DNA of 64,000 bases, taken from assembly GCA_018907035.1 (NCBI GenBank), contig JACCIC010000209.1, positions 655,001 to 719,000 on the forward strand. Direction: 5' to 3'. The notes beneath the pieces were generated by a model. It saw nothing but the letters and a program-made list of their open reading frames with translations, made no database searches and was not told the DNA's origin. The stretch comes from Sycobia sp. Sy_11. Taxonomy: Eukaryota > Arthropoda > Insecta > Hymenoptera > Epichrysomallidae. The position numbers and the translations under genes are program-made. Positions 47,883 through 58,200 of this stretch are shown in pieces; the stretch's first letter is position 1; each line of letters starts with the position of its first letter.

Positions 47883-47914
47883 CGCTGTGATAAAAAATGC
47901 TATGTTGGATATTT
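47883..47914 (-). repeat. Right terminal inverted repeat
   Basis: This is the inverted counterpart of 45,880-45,911, matching at 28 of 32 positions. Confidence 0.7.
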
Positions 47915-48057
47915 TTAACTTTTATTTAAACTTAGTCGTATATATTATACTTAAATTAAAAAAAAAAACTTGTGTTTATGCCGACTTTTGTAAAATTAAC
48001 TAATATAGATTTGTAATATATATAATATTAATTAATAATTTATAATTTTGATTAACA

Positions 48058-48108
<51 letters not shown>

Positions 48109-48661
48109 ATGCATATAATTAAAATGTACATAGTTATAAAAAAATTATGGTCTCACGTCTGATGAAATCTGTGCTGTGATCTGAATAGCCAGAAAGGAGA
48201 GCCCAATGATGCATAAAATCACAAATGGACGACAGATCATGTTGAATAGCAACTGGTTATACTTTTAGTTAACAATTTTGATTCAGTTAAGTCTTTATTG
48301 ATACACGAAGGAAACTAACAGAAATTACTATATTTGCTAAGAAGTTGACCAAACTTAGAATTATGAGAAAGACTACTGTACTGTATTATAAAATTATCAC
48401 AATCTATATTATAAACTGTATAGATTTACACTGGATGTATAATAAAAAAGTGACCAAATTTTTAATAGCTTTTTTCACATCTCTAAGTTTGTCTCTTCGT
48501 TTGTAGAAAATTTAGCGATTTCTTAGTATATTATTATATTTTTTGATAATTTTAAATTATATACTAAAGAATTACGATGACCAATTTAAAACAGATAAAT
48601 TATAGTAAGTTCGTTTAAAATTTTTTCTGTCCGTGATGAAAATCAAATCTGAATTATATCC
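47915..48661. other. AT-rich spacer with a (CA)n run
   Basis: I see no gene. A CA run of about 48 bp lies at 48,059-48,106. Confidence 0.6.
48059..48106. repeat. (CA)n microsatellite
   Basis: This is a CA run of about 24 units. Confidence 0.95.
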
Positions 48662-48828
48662 TGTTAACTATGTATAAATACCAGCGCACTGGTATCTGTC
48701 AGGGATTATATTTCTTCTTCATTTATACCTTTGTATTTTACGAGTGATTGCGCGATCGGCGTGAACAGACAATAAAATATATTGTGCCTTTATTCGAATT
48801 AATGTGCATTTATTGCACACTTTCATTA
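48662..48828 (+). mobile_element. Possible solo LTR
   Basis: The segment opens with TGTTAACTATG, has a TATAAATA box at 48,673-48,680, an ACCAG/CTGGT hairpin at 48,681-48,694, a CG-containing middle and an AATAAA at 48,771-48,776, and then an AT-rich tail near 48,828. Promoter, signal and length are in the order and spacing of a short LTR. No second copy is present in the window and the right end is not defined by a repeat. Confidence 0.3.
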
Positions 48829-50274
48829 TACCACGTGGTGGCACACCATAGCTGCCGAGCATGAATACGAGATGGTATAGATAAACTAATTGCTTTTTTA
48901 AGTACTAATAAAGATTGTTGAAATATATACGAGTTTTAAATATATATTTAAAATAATCAATTAAATAAGTTGCTACAAGGAAAAATGACCAGTCAATTTC
49001 ATTGTCTTTAAAATGAATACGAAAAAAGATTTAATTTTATTACTCTATTTATTGATTTTATTTTAAACGAATATGCATATGAAATCAAAAATATCCGAGT
49101 TTAAATATATAATAAATAAAAAAAATCGCCTGTTAAGCGTATTGTTACAAACCTAACGGAGAAATAATTATTAAAAAAATAAGCCTTAAATTTATGGTTC
49201 CTGAGACAAGTAGCGCCAAGATGAATTTGAGCAAAACGGTCCATTATTTACCATTATCAAAATTCAAAATTCTATATATGATTCGCAAGTTTTGCTTTAC
49301 GACCCGCGAGTCTCAATACTTCCCGGGAGTCCCAGCAATTCTACGTCGCAGCATTTATACGTCACATAAATTAAAGCGCCCGTTTGTGTGGTAATGAGAT
49401 GATGCGATTGATTAAACGAACGATTGCGTATAGAACCTGCTCTAGCTACAGGCGCGCTTCTTGTTAAATGTTACCTGGCATTTACACAAGTCGGTCTTTC
49501 CGAAGGGCAGCGACAAATATGAATTTGATAAATTCTTTTAAAATTTGCGCTTTAACGATACAGAACGTCGTTTTTCGAAAATCTGCTGCACGTGAGGTAA
49601 TGTATACGTATATAATTTTATATTATGTTTCTTACTTCATAAAAACTAAGCATCCGATATGTTCTAAAAGACATTACCTGCAATGGACCTTTTTTTCCAT
49701 TTCATCAGTTCCTCTGTAGCCTCCGAAGAGTGCAGATTATTTATAATTATAATATATATGTATTCTTTAGCCCTCAATAGTTATTTATTTGGAATTGTCT
49801 TATTCATGTATTGAAAAATAGTTTCTGCAAATGAGAATTTCGGAACAATGTACCTATAAAACAGTATATAAAATTGGTCCTTCGAGCTGGATTTTATAAC
49901 AATTTAATAACGCGAAAGTTACAAGCTGTGCTTTGATGAATATAAAAACTGTGCGCACCGTCGTGTAGATAAAGTCTTCCTAACTTTTGTCATGTAATCG
50001 TTTGTTGATTGTCAATACAAATACAATATTTAGCCGCTGATTTTGTAACCGACAAGCTAGTTTCCAAATGAAAACTACCCACATCTAAATGTCACAGCTC
50101 CATGCAAACTTTAAAGAATTTAAATATGGCTGTGAAAAATATCGTTTTTATGACTATAAAATATACTTATAGTGGGTACAAGTCCGCGCTTAATTTTCTG
50201 ATAATTATAAAAAAAAAAAAAAACAGATTTAGTAACAATGCTGAATTAAATTATATCGAAAAAATGTTATCTAT
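48829..50274. other. AT-rich spacer, no gene seen
   Basis: The frames at 49,194-49,394 and 49,468-49,719 are short and unrecognised. Part of 49,900-50,270 may belong to the retroelement relic that follows, but I cannot show it. Confidence 0.45.
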
Positions 50275-50460
50275 GTGTCTTTGGCCCATCCCGAATTTTA
50301 TAAGCCTACGCCGATTGATATGATCGCAGGGGCTAAAACTACGTCATTTTTATTCTCTATAGGCAGCATAAATTTGTCGCAAAACGAGAACGATTTATAT
50401 CTACAAAAACAAGAGATTCTTTGGATGAGAATTTTGGAGCAACGTACTATCAAAATGTAG
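50275..50460 (+). pseudogene. BEL/Pao retrotransposon fragment (aspartic protease region, DUF1758-like)
   Basis: The frame contains LAHPEFYKPTPIDMIAGA, which follows the family pattern 'LADP.F..P.PIDLLIGAD' near the end of the BEL/Pao protease domain. After it come a SIGSINLSQNEN segment and YLQKQEILWMRI, where intact elements have 'LQKTKLGWV'. Only this stretch of about 60 codons remains. I see no reverse transcriptase or integrase nearby, the frame closes on both sides, and the motif positions that should read ADLF are replaced. It is a decayed relic of a Pol polyprotein on the plus strand. Confidence 0.65.
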
Positions 50461-51296
50461 TGCTTTGTCATGCGGATTTACGATTTTTCGCCTTTCATAT
50501 AAGCCAATAGAAAACATCTGTTATTTAGCTCGATTGTTGTATTTTTTTTTTTTTTTTTATTAAAAGCTAATTACTTCATGTTTCCACCCCTTTTACATTT
50601 TTTTTTATTTTATATTTATCTATTTCCTTTGAATGTTTACCTAAACTTAATTTTTATTTAAAATTCTGGACGTTTGTCCTATATAAGAACTATGCAGTTA
50701 TTACTAACAAATTTATAAACAACATTCATTTGGTTTTCTTTTCCAATTACGAATTGCTACTGTTCTAGTGGATGTAAATTTATTAATCAATATTTATTTA
50801 TAGGGTAATTGTTTTAAAAATAAAAATGAATTGAAAATCTTTTTTAATAAAAGCGTCTAAAGTGATCAAGTTTAACGATTAATAATTTATATAAAAAAAA
50901 TATATATATATATGAAAGCAACATCTGGTGTGTATATTTGTACTGACTGATTTACTCTGTTAATAATTTAAACTTAGTTATTATGCAGTTACATGCTGCT
51001 ATGTGACTTACTTTCTCTATGTACAACGTAATTGTAAAAAAATTTTTTAAATTTTGTATGTAAGTTTTATACTGTTAATTTATAATAATGTTAATTAATC
51101 TTATAAATAATTTTATAGAAAATCTTTTATAATTTAAATGGTAAGATTAAGGTTACGAAAAATTAACCGAAACGTCGCCAAAAATTAAATAAATATAGAC
51201 ATATAAAACAATTTAATTGTACTTATGTCGACTGCTCATATACAAATTAATAAATATTTTTTTATTAGTCTTACAGTCCAATCAATTCAATCTAAA

Positions 51297-51327
<31 letters not shown>

Positions 51328-51960
51328 TAATAAAAATAAATAAAAATAAAATAAAAATTAAAAATAAAAATTAAATTAAAAATTAAATTAAAATTATAAT
51401 GATAGTCAGACTGTCCTTGTTTACATTCACCCCCGTAGACTAATCTGAAAATAAATAATAGACATATAAAGTATATAATTAAAAAAATTGACATTAGAAC
51501 CAGTACTTTGAATAAATTATGAAAATTTATTTTAATAACCGTCAATCGAGACACTTCCATCTAATTATACAAAAATTATTTTCATTTATATGAATCGGAT
51601 AAATGAAAGAAGTAAGGTTTGAAATGACAAAAAATTATAATTTTTACAACACTTTCTAAAATTAATATTAGTTTTAATAATATTCAAATATAGTAATAAC
51701 GTGATAATAATGATAATAATTTCATATTTGTTTAGAAGTTTTTAGTCGTTTAAGATTTGTGTAGAAAGTTTTTATTCGTTTAATAAGTAAACAACAACAT
51801 TTTCGACGTTTATAGTTTAACAATAAGAAATTGAATTGCTTCATCATTTCAAAAAAATATGTTTCAACTCGAAACCTTTTTTTTTTTTTTTAATATTGTT
51901 CAGGGTTTATATATTAGGCTAAAAAATATTTTTATTATAGTCTTTAGGAACGAAATAATT
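50461..51960. other. AT-rich spacer upstream of the Mxc/NPAT gene
   Basis: This is very AT-rich, with poly-T at about 50,544-50,559 and 51,880-51,891, a short TA run near 50,900-50,912 and an A-rich (AAATAA)n-like array at 51,293-51,395. I see no gene. Confidence 0.6.
51293..51395. repeat. Imperfect (AAATAA)n / (AAAAT)n array
   Basis: This is about 100 bp of A-rich five- and six-base units with drift to AAATTAA toward the right end. Confidence 0.85.
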
Positions 51961-51964
51961 TATT

Positions 51965-52268
51965 TTCACGCGCGTTAAATACCTTACGTTTTACCCGCGC
52001 TTTCTGACCATCTGGCGCACGCATCGCGCGACAGCTGATGGCAATCGGACCAATTGGAAATCGCATGAAAATAACCCGCGAAAAACTACGTCACAAATGG
52101 ATATATAGTCCTGTTGTGTTGTGCTTGCGTGCCCGCGTACCCGCGCCTAGGCCTTGGAGTTCGCATACTTTTTATTGTTCGGAGTGTTTGTTTGCGTTTA
52201 ACGGTACTGTGTTTTTTAATTAAATAATTCGCCGACGGTGGGATAGTATAGTGATAAAGAGAAATATA
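51965..52268 (+). promoter_or_regulatory. Promoter and 5' untranslated region of the Mxc/NPAT gene
   Basis: The DNA turns GC-richer just before the first exon. Visible candidate sites are a CCCGCGAAAA element at 52,075-52,084 (its complement TTTTCGCGGG fits the E2F consensus), a CCAAT-type sequence at 52,050-52,054, a CRE-like ACGTCA at 52,088-52,093 and a TATATA at about 52,101-52,106. An E2F site would suit a gene acting at the G1/S transition, as known for NPAT. All are sequence matches only. Confidence 0.4.
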
Positions 52269-55200
52269 ATGGCATTGGAAGCACTTTTACCCTCTGAAAT
52301 TGCTCGGCTTGTTTATGGTAAGTGGTTTGATACTTCTCATTTGACCGATTTGGATAACGGCTAACCTCCTCGTTTGTTCCAATTTCTTTTTGTCTAAATT
52401 TTAATTTAGATCTTTTTACGAAAAAATGTATAACAAACGATTTGTTACTTGTCGACAAACCTTTGCTGATTTCTTTTATTTAAGAAAATATATAGACTTG
52501 GAGCTGTTAATATATTTTCAAAAATGAAGCATGACATTATTTATTAAATATTTTGGAGTATCTAAAAATTTCCTTAATTTAGACTTTTGATCCAAACAGT
52601 AAATTAACTTTTTAATCTCTTTAAAACATTTAAAGCATATATTATAATATATTTTTTTATTTTTTTACTTTCTTGTATATATTAATGATCTGACATTTTC
52701 AATACTTCATTACAAAGTTTTGCATGAATTTTTTTTCATAAAATAGGTTATCTTATTCATGAAAAATGTATGGAAACGGCAAACACATTTCTTAATGAAT
52801 CTCCAAGTTTGGAAGAGTGTCGTAATGTTTTATCCTATGGAAGACATTTCACTACACGTGTATGTGGATATGCTTTAATGGATATTTTAGAGAAATTCTG
52901 TATGCTGAATTCAATCAGTAAGTTCTTTTTAAACAAGTACAATAAATTATATTCAAATTTAATTAACTTTATTTTTAAAAAAATAATAATTTTTTGAGCC
53001 TTCATTTATTTTTCAAATGATTTATGTGTAATTTTTAGTTTTGCATTTTAAGTATTGTAAATGTAAAAAAAATTTCAACGTACTTTTTATTTCTGCAGTT
53101 CAGGAGAAAATTGATAAGATTGACAATGTAAATAAATTAAAACAGTGTGGTGATTTAATTGGGCAGATTAAATTTCTATTAGATGAATGTAGAGATGGTG
53201 CAACCCTTAATATTAATACATTATTAGAGGTAATTGTCATATATATTTAGTTTTGTAATAGATTCAAAATTAGTACTAATATCATATTGTTACAGAATTG
53301 TACTCCAGTTGCAAATGAATCACCTACAAAATCTCGTAAAAAACGCTTGAACCATAATAGAATTGAAGATAAATTAAAAATAGAACCTATATCTAATAAA
53401 GAATGTCAAACACAAATTCTAACGAATATTAATTCAAGTAATTATGAATTTTCACAGTTTTAATTATATATAAGTAATTGATACTCAAAAAATGTTTTTA
53501 TTTAGTTCGAAACAGTGATGAAGTAGAAACCACATTACTAAAAAATTTACCTGGATATATAAATGGTTCACCAAGTGGAAAAGATAAATCAAGATCTATG
53601 AAGAAACTAAAAGATATTGTGAAAATTGATGTATTGCAAACTGAAGTAGATAGTACAAATAAATTGAAAGAACAAGATAAAGATAGAGCTTTGCTAAACC
53701 AACAGCATAATGAAATAAAGGAAAATAATGAATTTACTTTTAATCCAGACAAGTCAAGAGAGCAAATAAATTGTGAGATACAGACTTCTGAAATTGATTT
53801 GTACAATGTATTGGTAGATAAAAATATTATGACCGATCCTATTGAAAATATTTCAAAAAATTATATGAATATTGAAGTTCAAACTTCAGATATTGGATCT
53901 TCAGAATCACAAGTATCATCACCTAATGACTGTGTTGAACTTTTAAATGTGAGTAATTTTTTTATGATATATATCTTTTTAATACAAGAAAAATTGTTGA
54001 TTTTTACTTAATAGTATAAGATGAAAATTACTTTTGTTTAAAATACTGATAAATTGTTAATAAATTGTATACAAGAAATACAGCTAGTTTGTTTTTAGGA
54101 ATTAACATTTGAACTTTTGAATAGAACAGAATTACAGGAAAAAATAGCTGAAAATATAAACAAAGTATTAGAACCAATAAAATCTAATTTTCAAGAGAAA
54201 ACTGTAGATAAATTAAAAAATGAAAACAACATTAAATTTATAACTGATTTTAATAAAATGGTTGAAACAGTGGTACATACAACTGAAACTGATCCAGAAA
54301 TTATTCAGTTACTCAATGACATAGTTCAACCCAATGAAGAAATTTTAAAAACAGATGATAAAATGGATGTAGATATTAATAGGTAAATAAATACATTTAT
54401 TAAAATTAACTTGATTATATGATCATTGATAAAAAAATTAAAAAATTAATGTATTTTATTTTTGTTGTAACTACTAGTTCAGAAAATAATCAATTAAAGA
54501 AAAATAGTTTTGCTTTTGAGAAAAAAGATTTTGAAACTAATGATAATAGAAAAAGCATAGAACTGCAAAAGTGCTCAAATGAGAATGAATCTAAAAATAT
54601 AGAAATTAAGAATGATAATATATCTGCAAGTGCAGAACCAATGATATCTGATACAGTAGATACAAAAAAAGAAATTATTCAAATTTCCAAGTGCAATACA
54701 CAAAGTAATTCAAAAAATAATAAAATTGAGCAGAATTCTATATCGCCAAGTTTAGGACAAAAATTGACATATAAATCTGATAATAATTTTTTCACACTCA
54801 ATAGTACAATAACATCAACTCCTATTAAAACTTTCATGGCTGTACAAAGCTTTGATGCATGTGATTGGTTTTCAACTCAAGATTTACCCATAGCAAATAT
54901 AGCTTGTAGTAAGGAACATAATATTCCATCTTCAAAAATAGATTATCCTTGTAAGATATGCAAATTAATAAAATATAATAATACATAGTCATATATGTTT
55001 ACTGTTATTTATCAAAAATAATATGTTTACAGTTACATACACTGCTTCTGAAACCATTGAAGCTTCGACAGCTTCGTGTTTATCACCTATTATTTGTAAA
55101 GGTAATAAATATATAATATATTTATTGATAAGTATGATATTGAACAAAACTACTATATTGATTTTGTTATGATTTTTTTATAGATGGACTTAAGATAGTT

Positions 55201-58200
55201 GAAAAAACAAAAGGTACGATAACATAAATATATGAAGCTGAAATATATATTACTTCATTGTATATTTTAATTGTAATTTTTAGTATGAAAAGTAGAAAAA
55301 TGGAAAAACTGTTTTAAATTGAATGTTATGTCATATTTATTTTTAATTTTACATAAATACATGGTATTTAATTTATAACTATATTTTAGATCAGACACTA
55401 CATACTCCTGATATAATATATCAACCAAAAAACAGTCTTCCAGACAATTCAACTGCAATTATGAATGCTGTGCCAAAAAATAAAACACCAGTTTTGCATA
55501 AAACTTCAGAAATACTTGAAGAATTACTTAATTTAAATACATCACAAAAGTCTAATCTTAATGTAGATAGTCTACCAACACCTTTCAAAGATAGCAATGA
55601 TTACAATAAATTATTTAATGTAGATTCAATTATGTTATATGGAATGGATAGTAATATAAATACTATAAGAACTCCTTTAGCTATTCCAGAAATCGAAGTA
55701 GATACAATTACATTGTCTAGTGGTTTTTCTCCATTTTTAAAAGTACAAAAAAGTGATGGATTTGACTCCCAGATAAAGAGAAACGAAGAAAAAATTATTA
55801 CCAATATAACAAATGAAAAATCTTATGAGCCTTTGACTATAATGAACAATACAATGTCAGTAACAAAAATTAGGTTTGTAAAGTTGCTTATTTCAATACA
55901 AAATGTAATATAATAATAATACAAACTTTTTTAATTAATAATAATTATTTCCCAAAATATGTTATTATAAAATTCACAGTTATCTTTTTTATTTATTAAT
56001 ATGTTACTATTTTTTAGCGAATTTTTAATAAAGAATACTCCTACAAAATTATTGGAATCTCGCTCTAAGAATAATCGACTAAGTTTATCAACACCAAAGA
56101 AACCAAATAACTACATACGAGCCTTAGATTTTGAAATGCCATCTACTCGATCTCAATCTGAAAGTAAACTAAATGATAAAACTTCTGTTCATTCTTCTGA
56201 AATATTTAAAAAGAATAGTAAGAATTCTTGTGTATCATCTTTGTTCCAATCTCCACCCATTACAAATGCTGACATCATGGACGAGAATTTAAGCAACAAA
56301 TCACCAGACAAAGGTAATCAAAGTAAACAAAATTAAAATTACTAAACAATTAAGATAATTAAATATTATTTTGTCAAGTAATTTAAAAAATGAAATTAAT
56401 AAGTATTTTCATTAAATAAGTATATATTTTGAAATTTTTTAATTTTAAAATTCAGAATTTTTTAAAAATATTATTTACTTCATTTGTATTCATGATTATA
56501 TTATATAAATATTCAGATATTATATAATAATTGCATTAGAATTATATATTAGTTTTAATTAATTTTTTAATTAAAAATGCATGTTCACATATGTCAATAG
56601 CATTTATTAAAAAATATTAAGATAAGTATTTAATATTTTCCCTTCTTTTTCCTATTATGAAAGAAAAACAAGAAACTAATAAAGAGTTACAAGAAAAACA
56701 AGAAAATAAAGAGTTACAAGAAAAAAAAGAAAATAATAAAGAAATACAAGAAAAACAAGAAAATAATAAAGATTTGAAAGAAAAAAGAAATAAAGATGGA
56801 GATAAAATTATAAATAAATTATCTTCTGCAAAACAGAAATCAAAAGATATGGATTCCATTGCAGTTCAAAAAGTTAATATTAAAAAAGGGAGTTGGGACA
56901 GCGATTTGAGAAAATATTTGGGTTCTGATAAAATGGAAAGTAAATGGGAACCATCAATAAAAAAAGAAAAGAAAAAAATCAAAGAAAAACAAAAAGCTAG
57001 CTCTAAAGAATCTAAAAAAACTAAATCATCATCTTCAAAAACAAGAAAAGATAAAGATATGGTCAAACCTAAAAAACTTCAAAAGAAGATAGAAATAAAA
57101 AAAATAAAATCTGAAATTGAAATTCAAAACGAAAAAAACGATAAAGCATTAAAAGATTCGCCTAAACTAATATTATCAGATAATGTAATTGAAGTTGATG
57201 AAAGTGATAATTTAATAATGGCAATTTCTCCAAAGCTAAATAATTTGAAAAAGTTTGATGAAAATGAAAGTGCCAATGAAATAAGTAAAAAAGAAGAAAA
57301 CAAAGAAGTTGAAAAAGTAGAGTTAAAGGATAATACAATATCTCAAGTAAATGACACTATAGAAAATGTGCCAGATACACATTTAGATAAAAAAGAATCG
57401 AAGTCTGAGAAATTAAATAAAACGGTAAGAAGAATCCAATCATGTAGTAATGGCTTTCCAATTTTTAAATAGTTTAATTTAATTTTTTTTATTAATGATT
57501 TATTATGTAGAGTAAAAGATGATACTATAAATTTTTTAAGATAGAAATTTTGTAAATATTATTATCCTAACAATATTTAAAATAACTTATTTTTTATATT
57601 TATTATTTATTCATATGTAATTTTTCTTTAATTTAATAGCAATATTCAATATTTTATTAATTTTGATATACTTACAATGCAGAAAAAATAAAGTTTTGAC
57701 GTAAAAAATTGATCGCAAATTATTCTTTTATGAAAAAAATACTATAAATTAATTTATAATTTTTTCATCAATAGGTTGAAGAAAATGCTTTAAAAACTGA
57801 AAATTCGTTGAATTACGAAAAAGTCGAAAAGGAGTTGAATAAATTAAAAGATTCGGATTCTCCTAAGCCTAATTTACAGAAAACAGAAGTCATTTATGAT
57901 CATGTTAGTAAAGTTGAGAGTGGTAAAGTTGTACAAAAGAAGTATGCGCGTTTGAAAACACTCGATACAAATTTGACGCATGATCAAAAATGTTTACGAT
58001 TAAGTGAATTTGGTATTGAGCTCAAAACGCCAAAAAAGGAAGATCGGCAAGTACCACCTACTCCTCAGATTCTTAGCCCTGGTAGTAGTAGTCTTATGAC
58101 AAATTCTAAGCACAATGAAGATTCACGCACTATTCAAAGTCTCATTGCTCTGCCCCTTGAATGCCCACCAACGCCAAAAATTATTGTTACACCAAAAAAA

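Larger units (their letters stand above)
45880..47914. mobile_element. 2.0-kb non-autonomous DNA transposon with 32-bp terminal inverted repeats
   Basis: The left end (45,880-45,911) and the complement of the right end (47,883-47,914) share 28 of 32 bases: AAATATCC.ACATAG.A followed by TTTTT and a shared CACAGCG. Just inside, both ends carry GCGAGCAT-like and GCAGC-rich sequence. The interior has no transposase frame. The longest interior frames (45,861-46,091 minus, 47,142-47,405 plus) are unrecognised. Target-site duplication is unclear because both flanks are T/A-rich. The right inner sequence repeatedly uses GCTGCAA-type words, as does the left. It may be a long MITE or a deleted autonomous element. 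Confidence 0.6.

Noticed and set aside
48059..48106. Regular short repeats that could suggest a CRISPR array
   Set aside because: This and other CA, GA and TA runs are plain microsatellites without spacers, in a eukaryotic genome.
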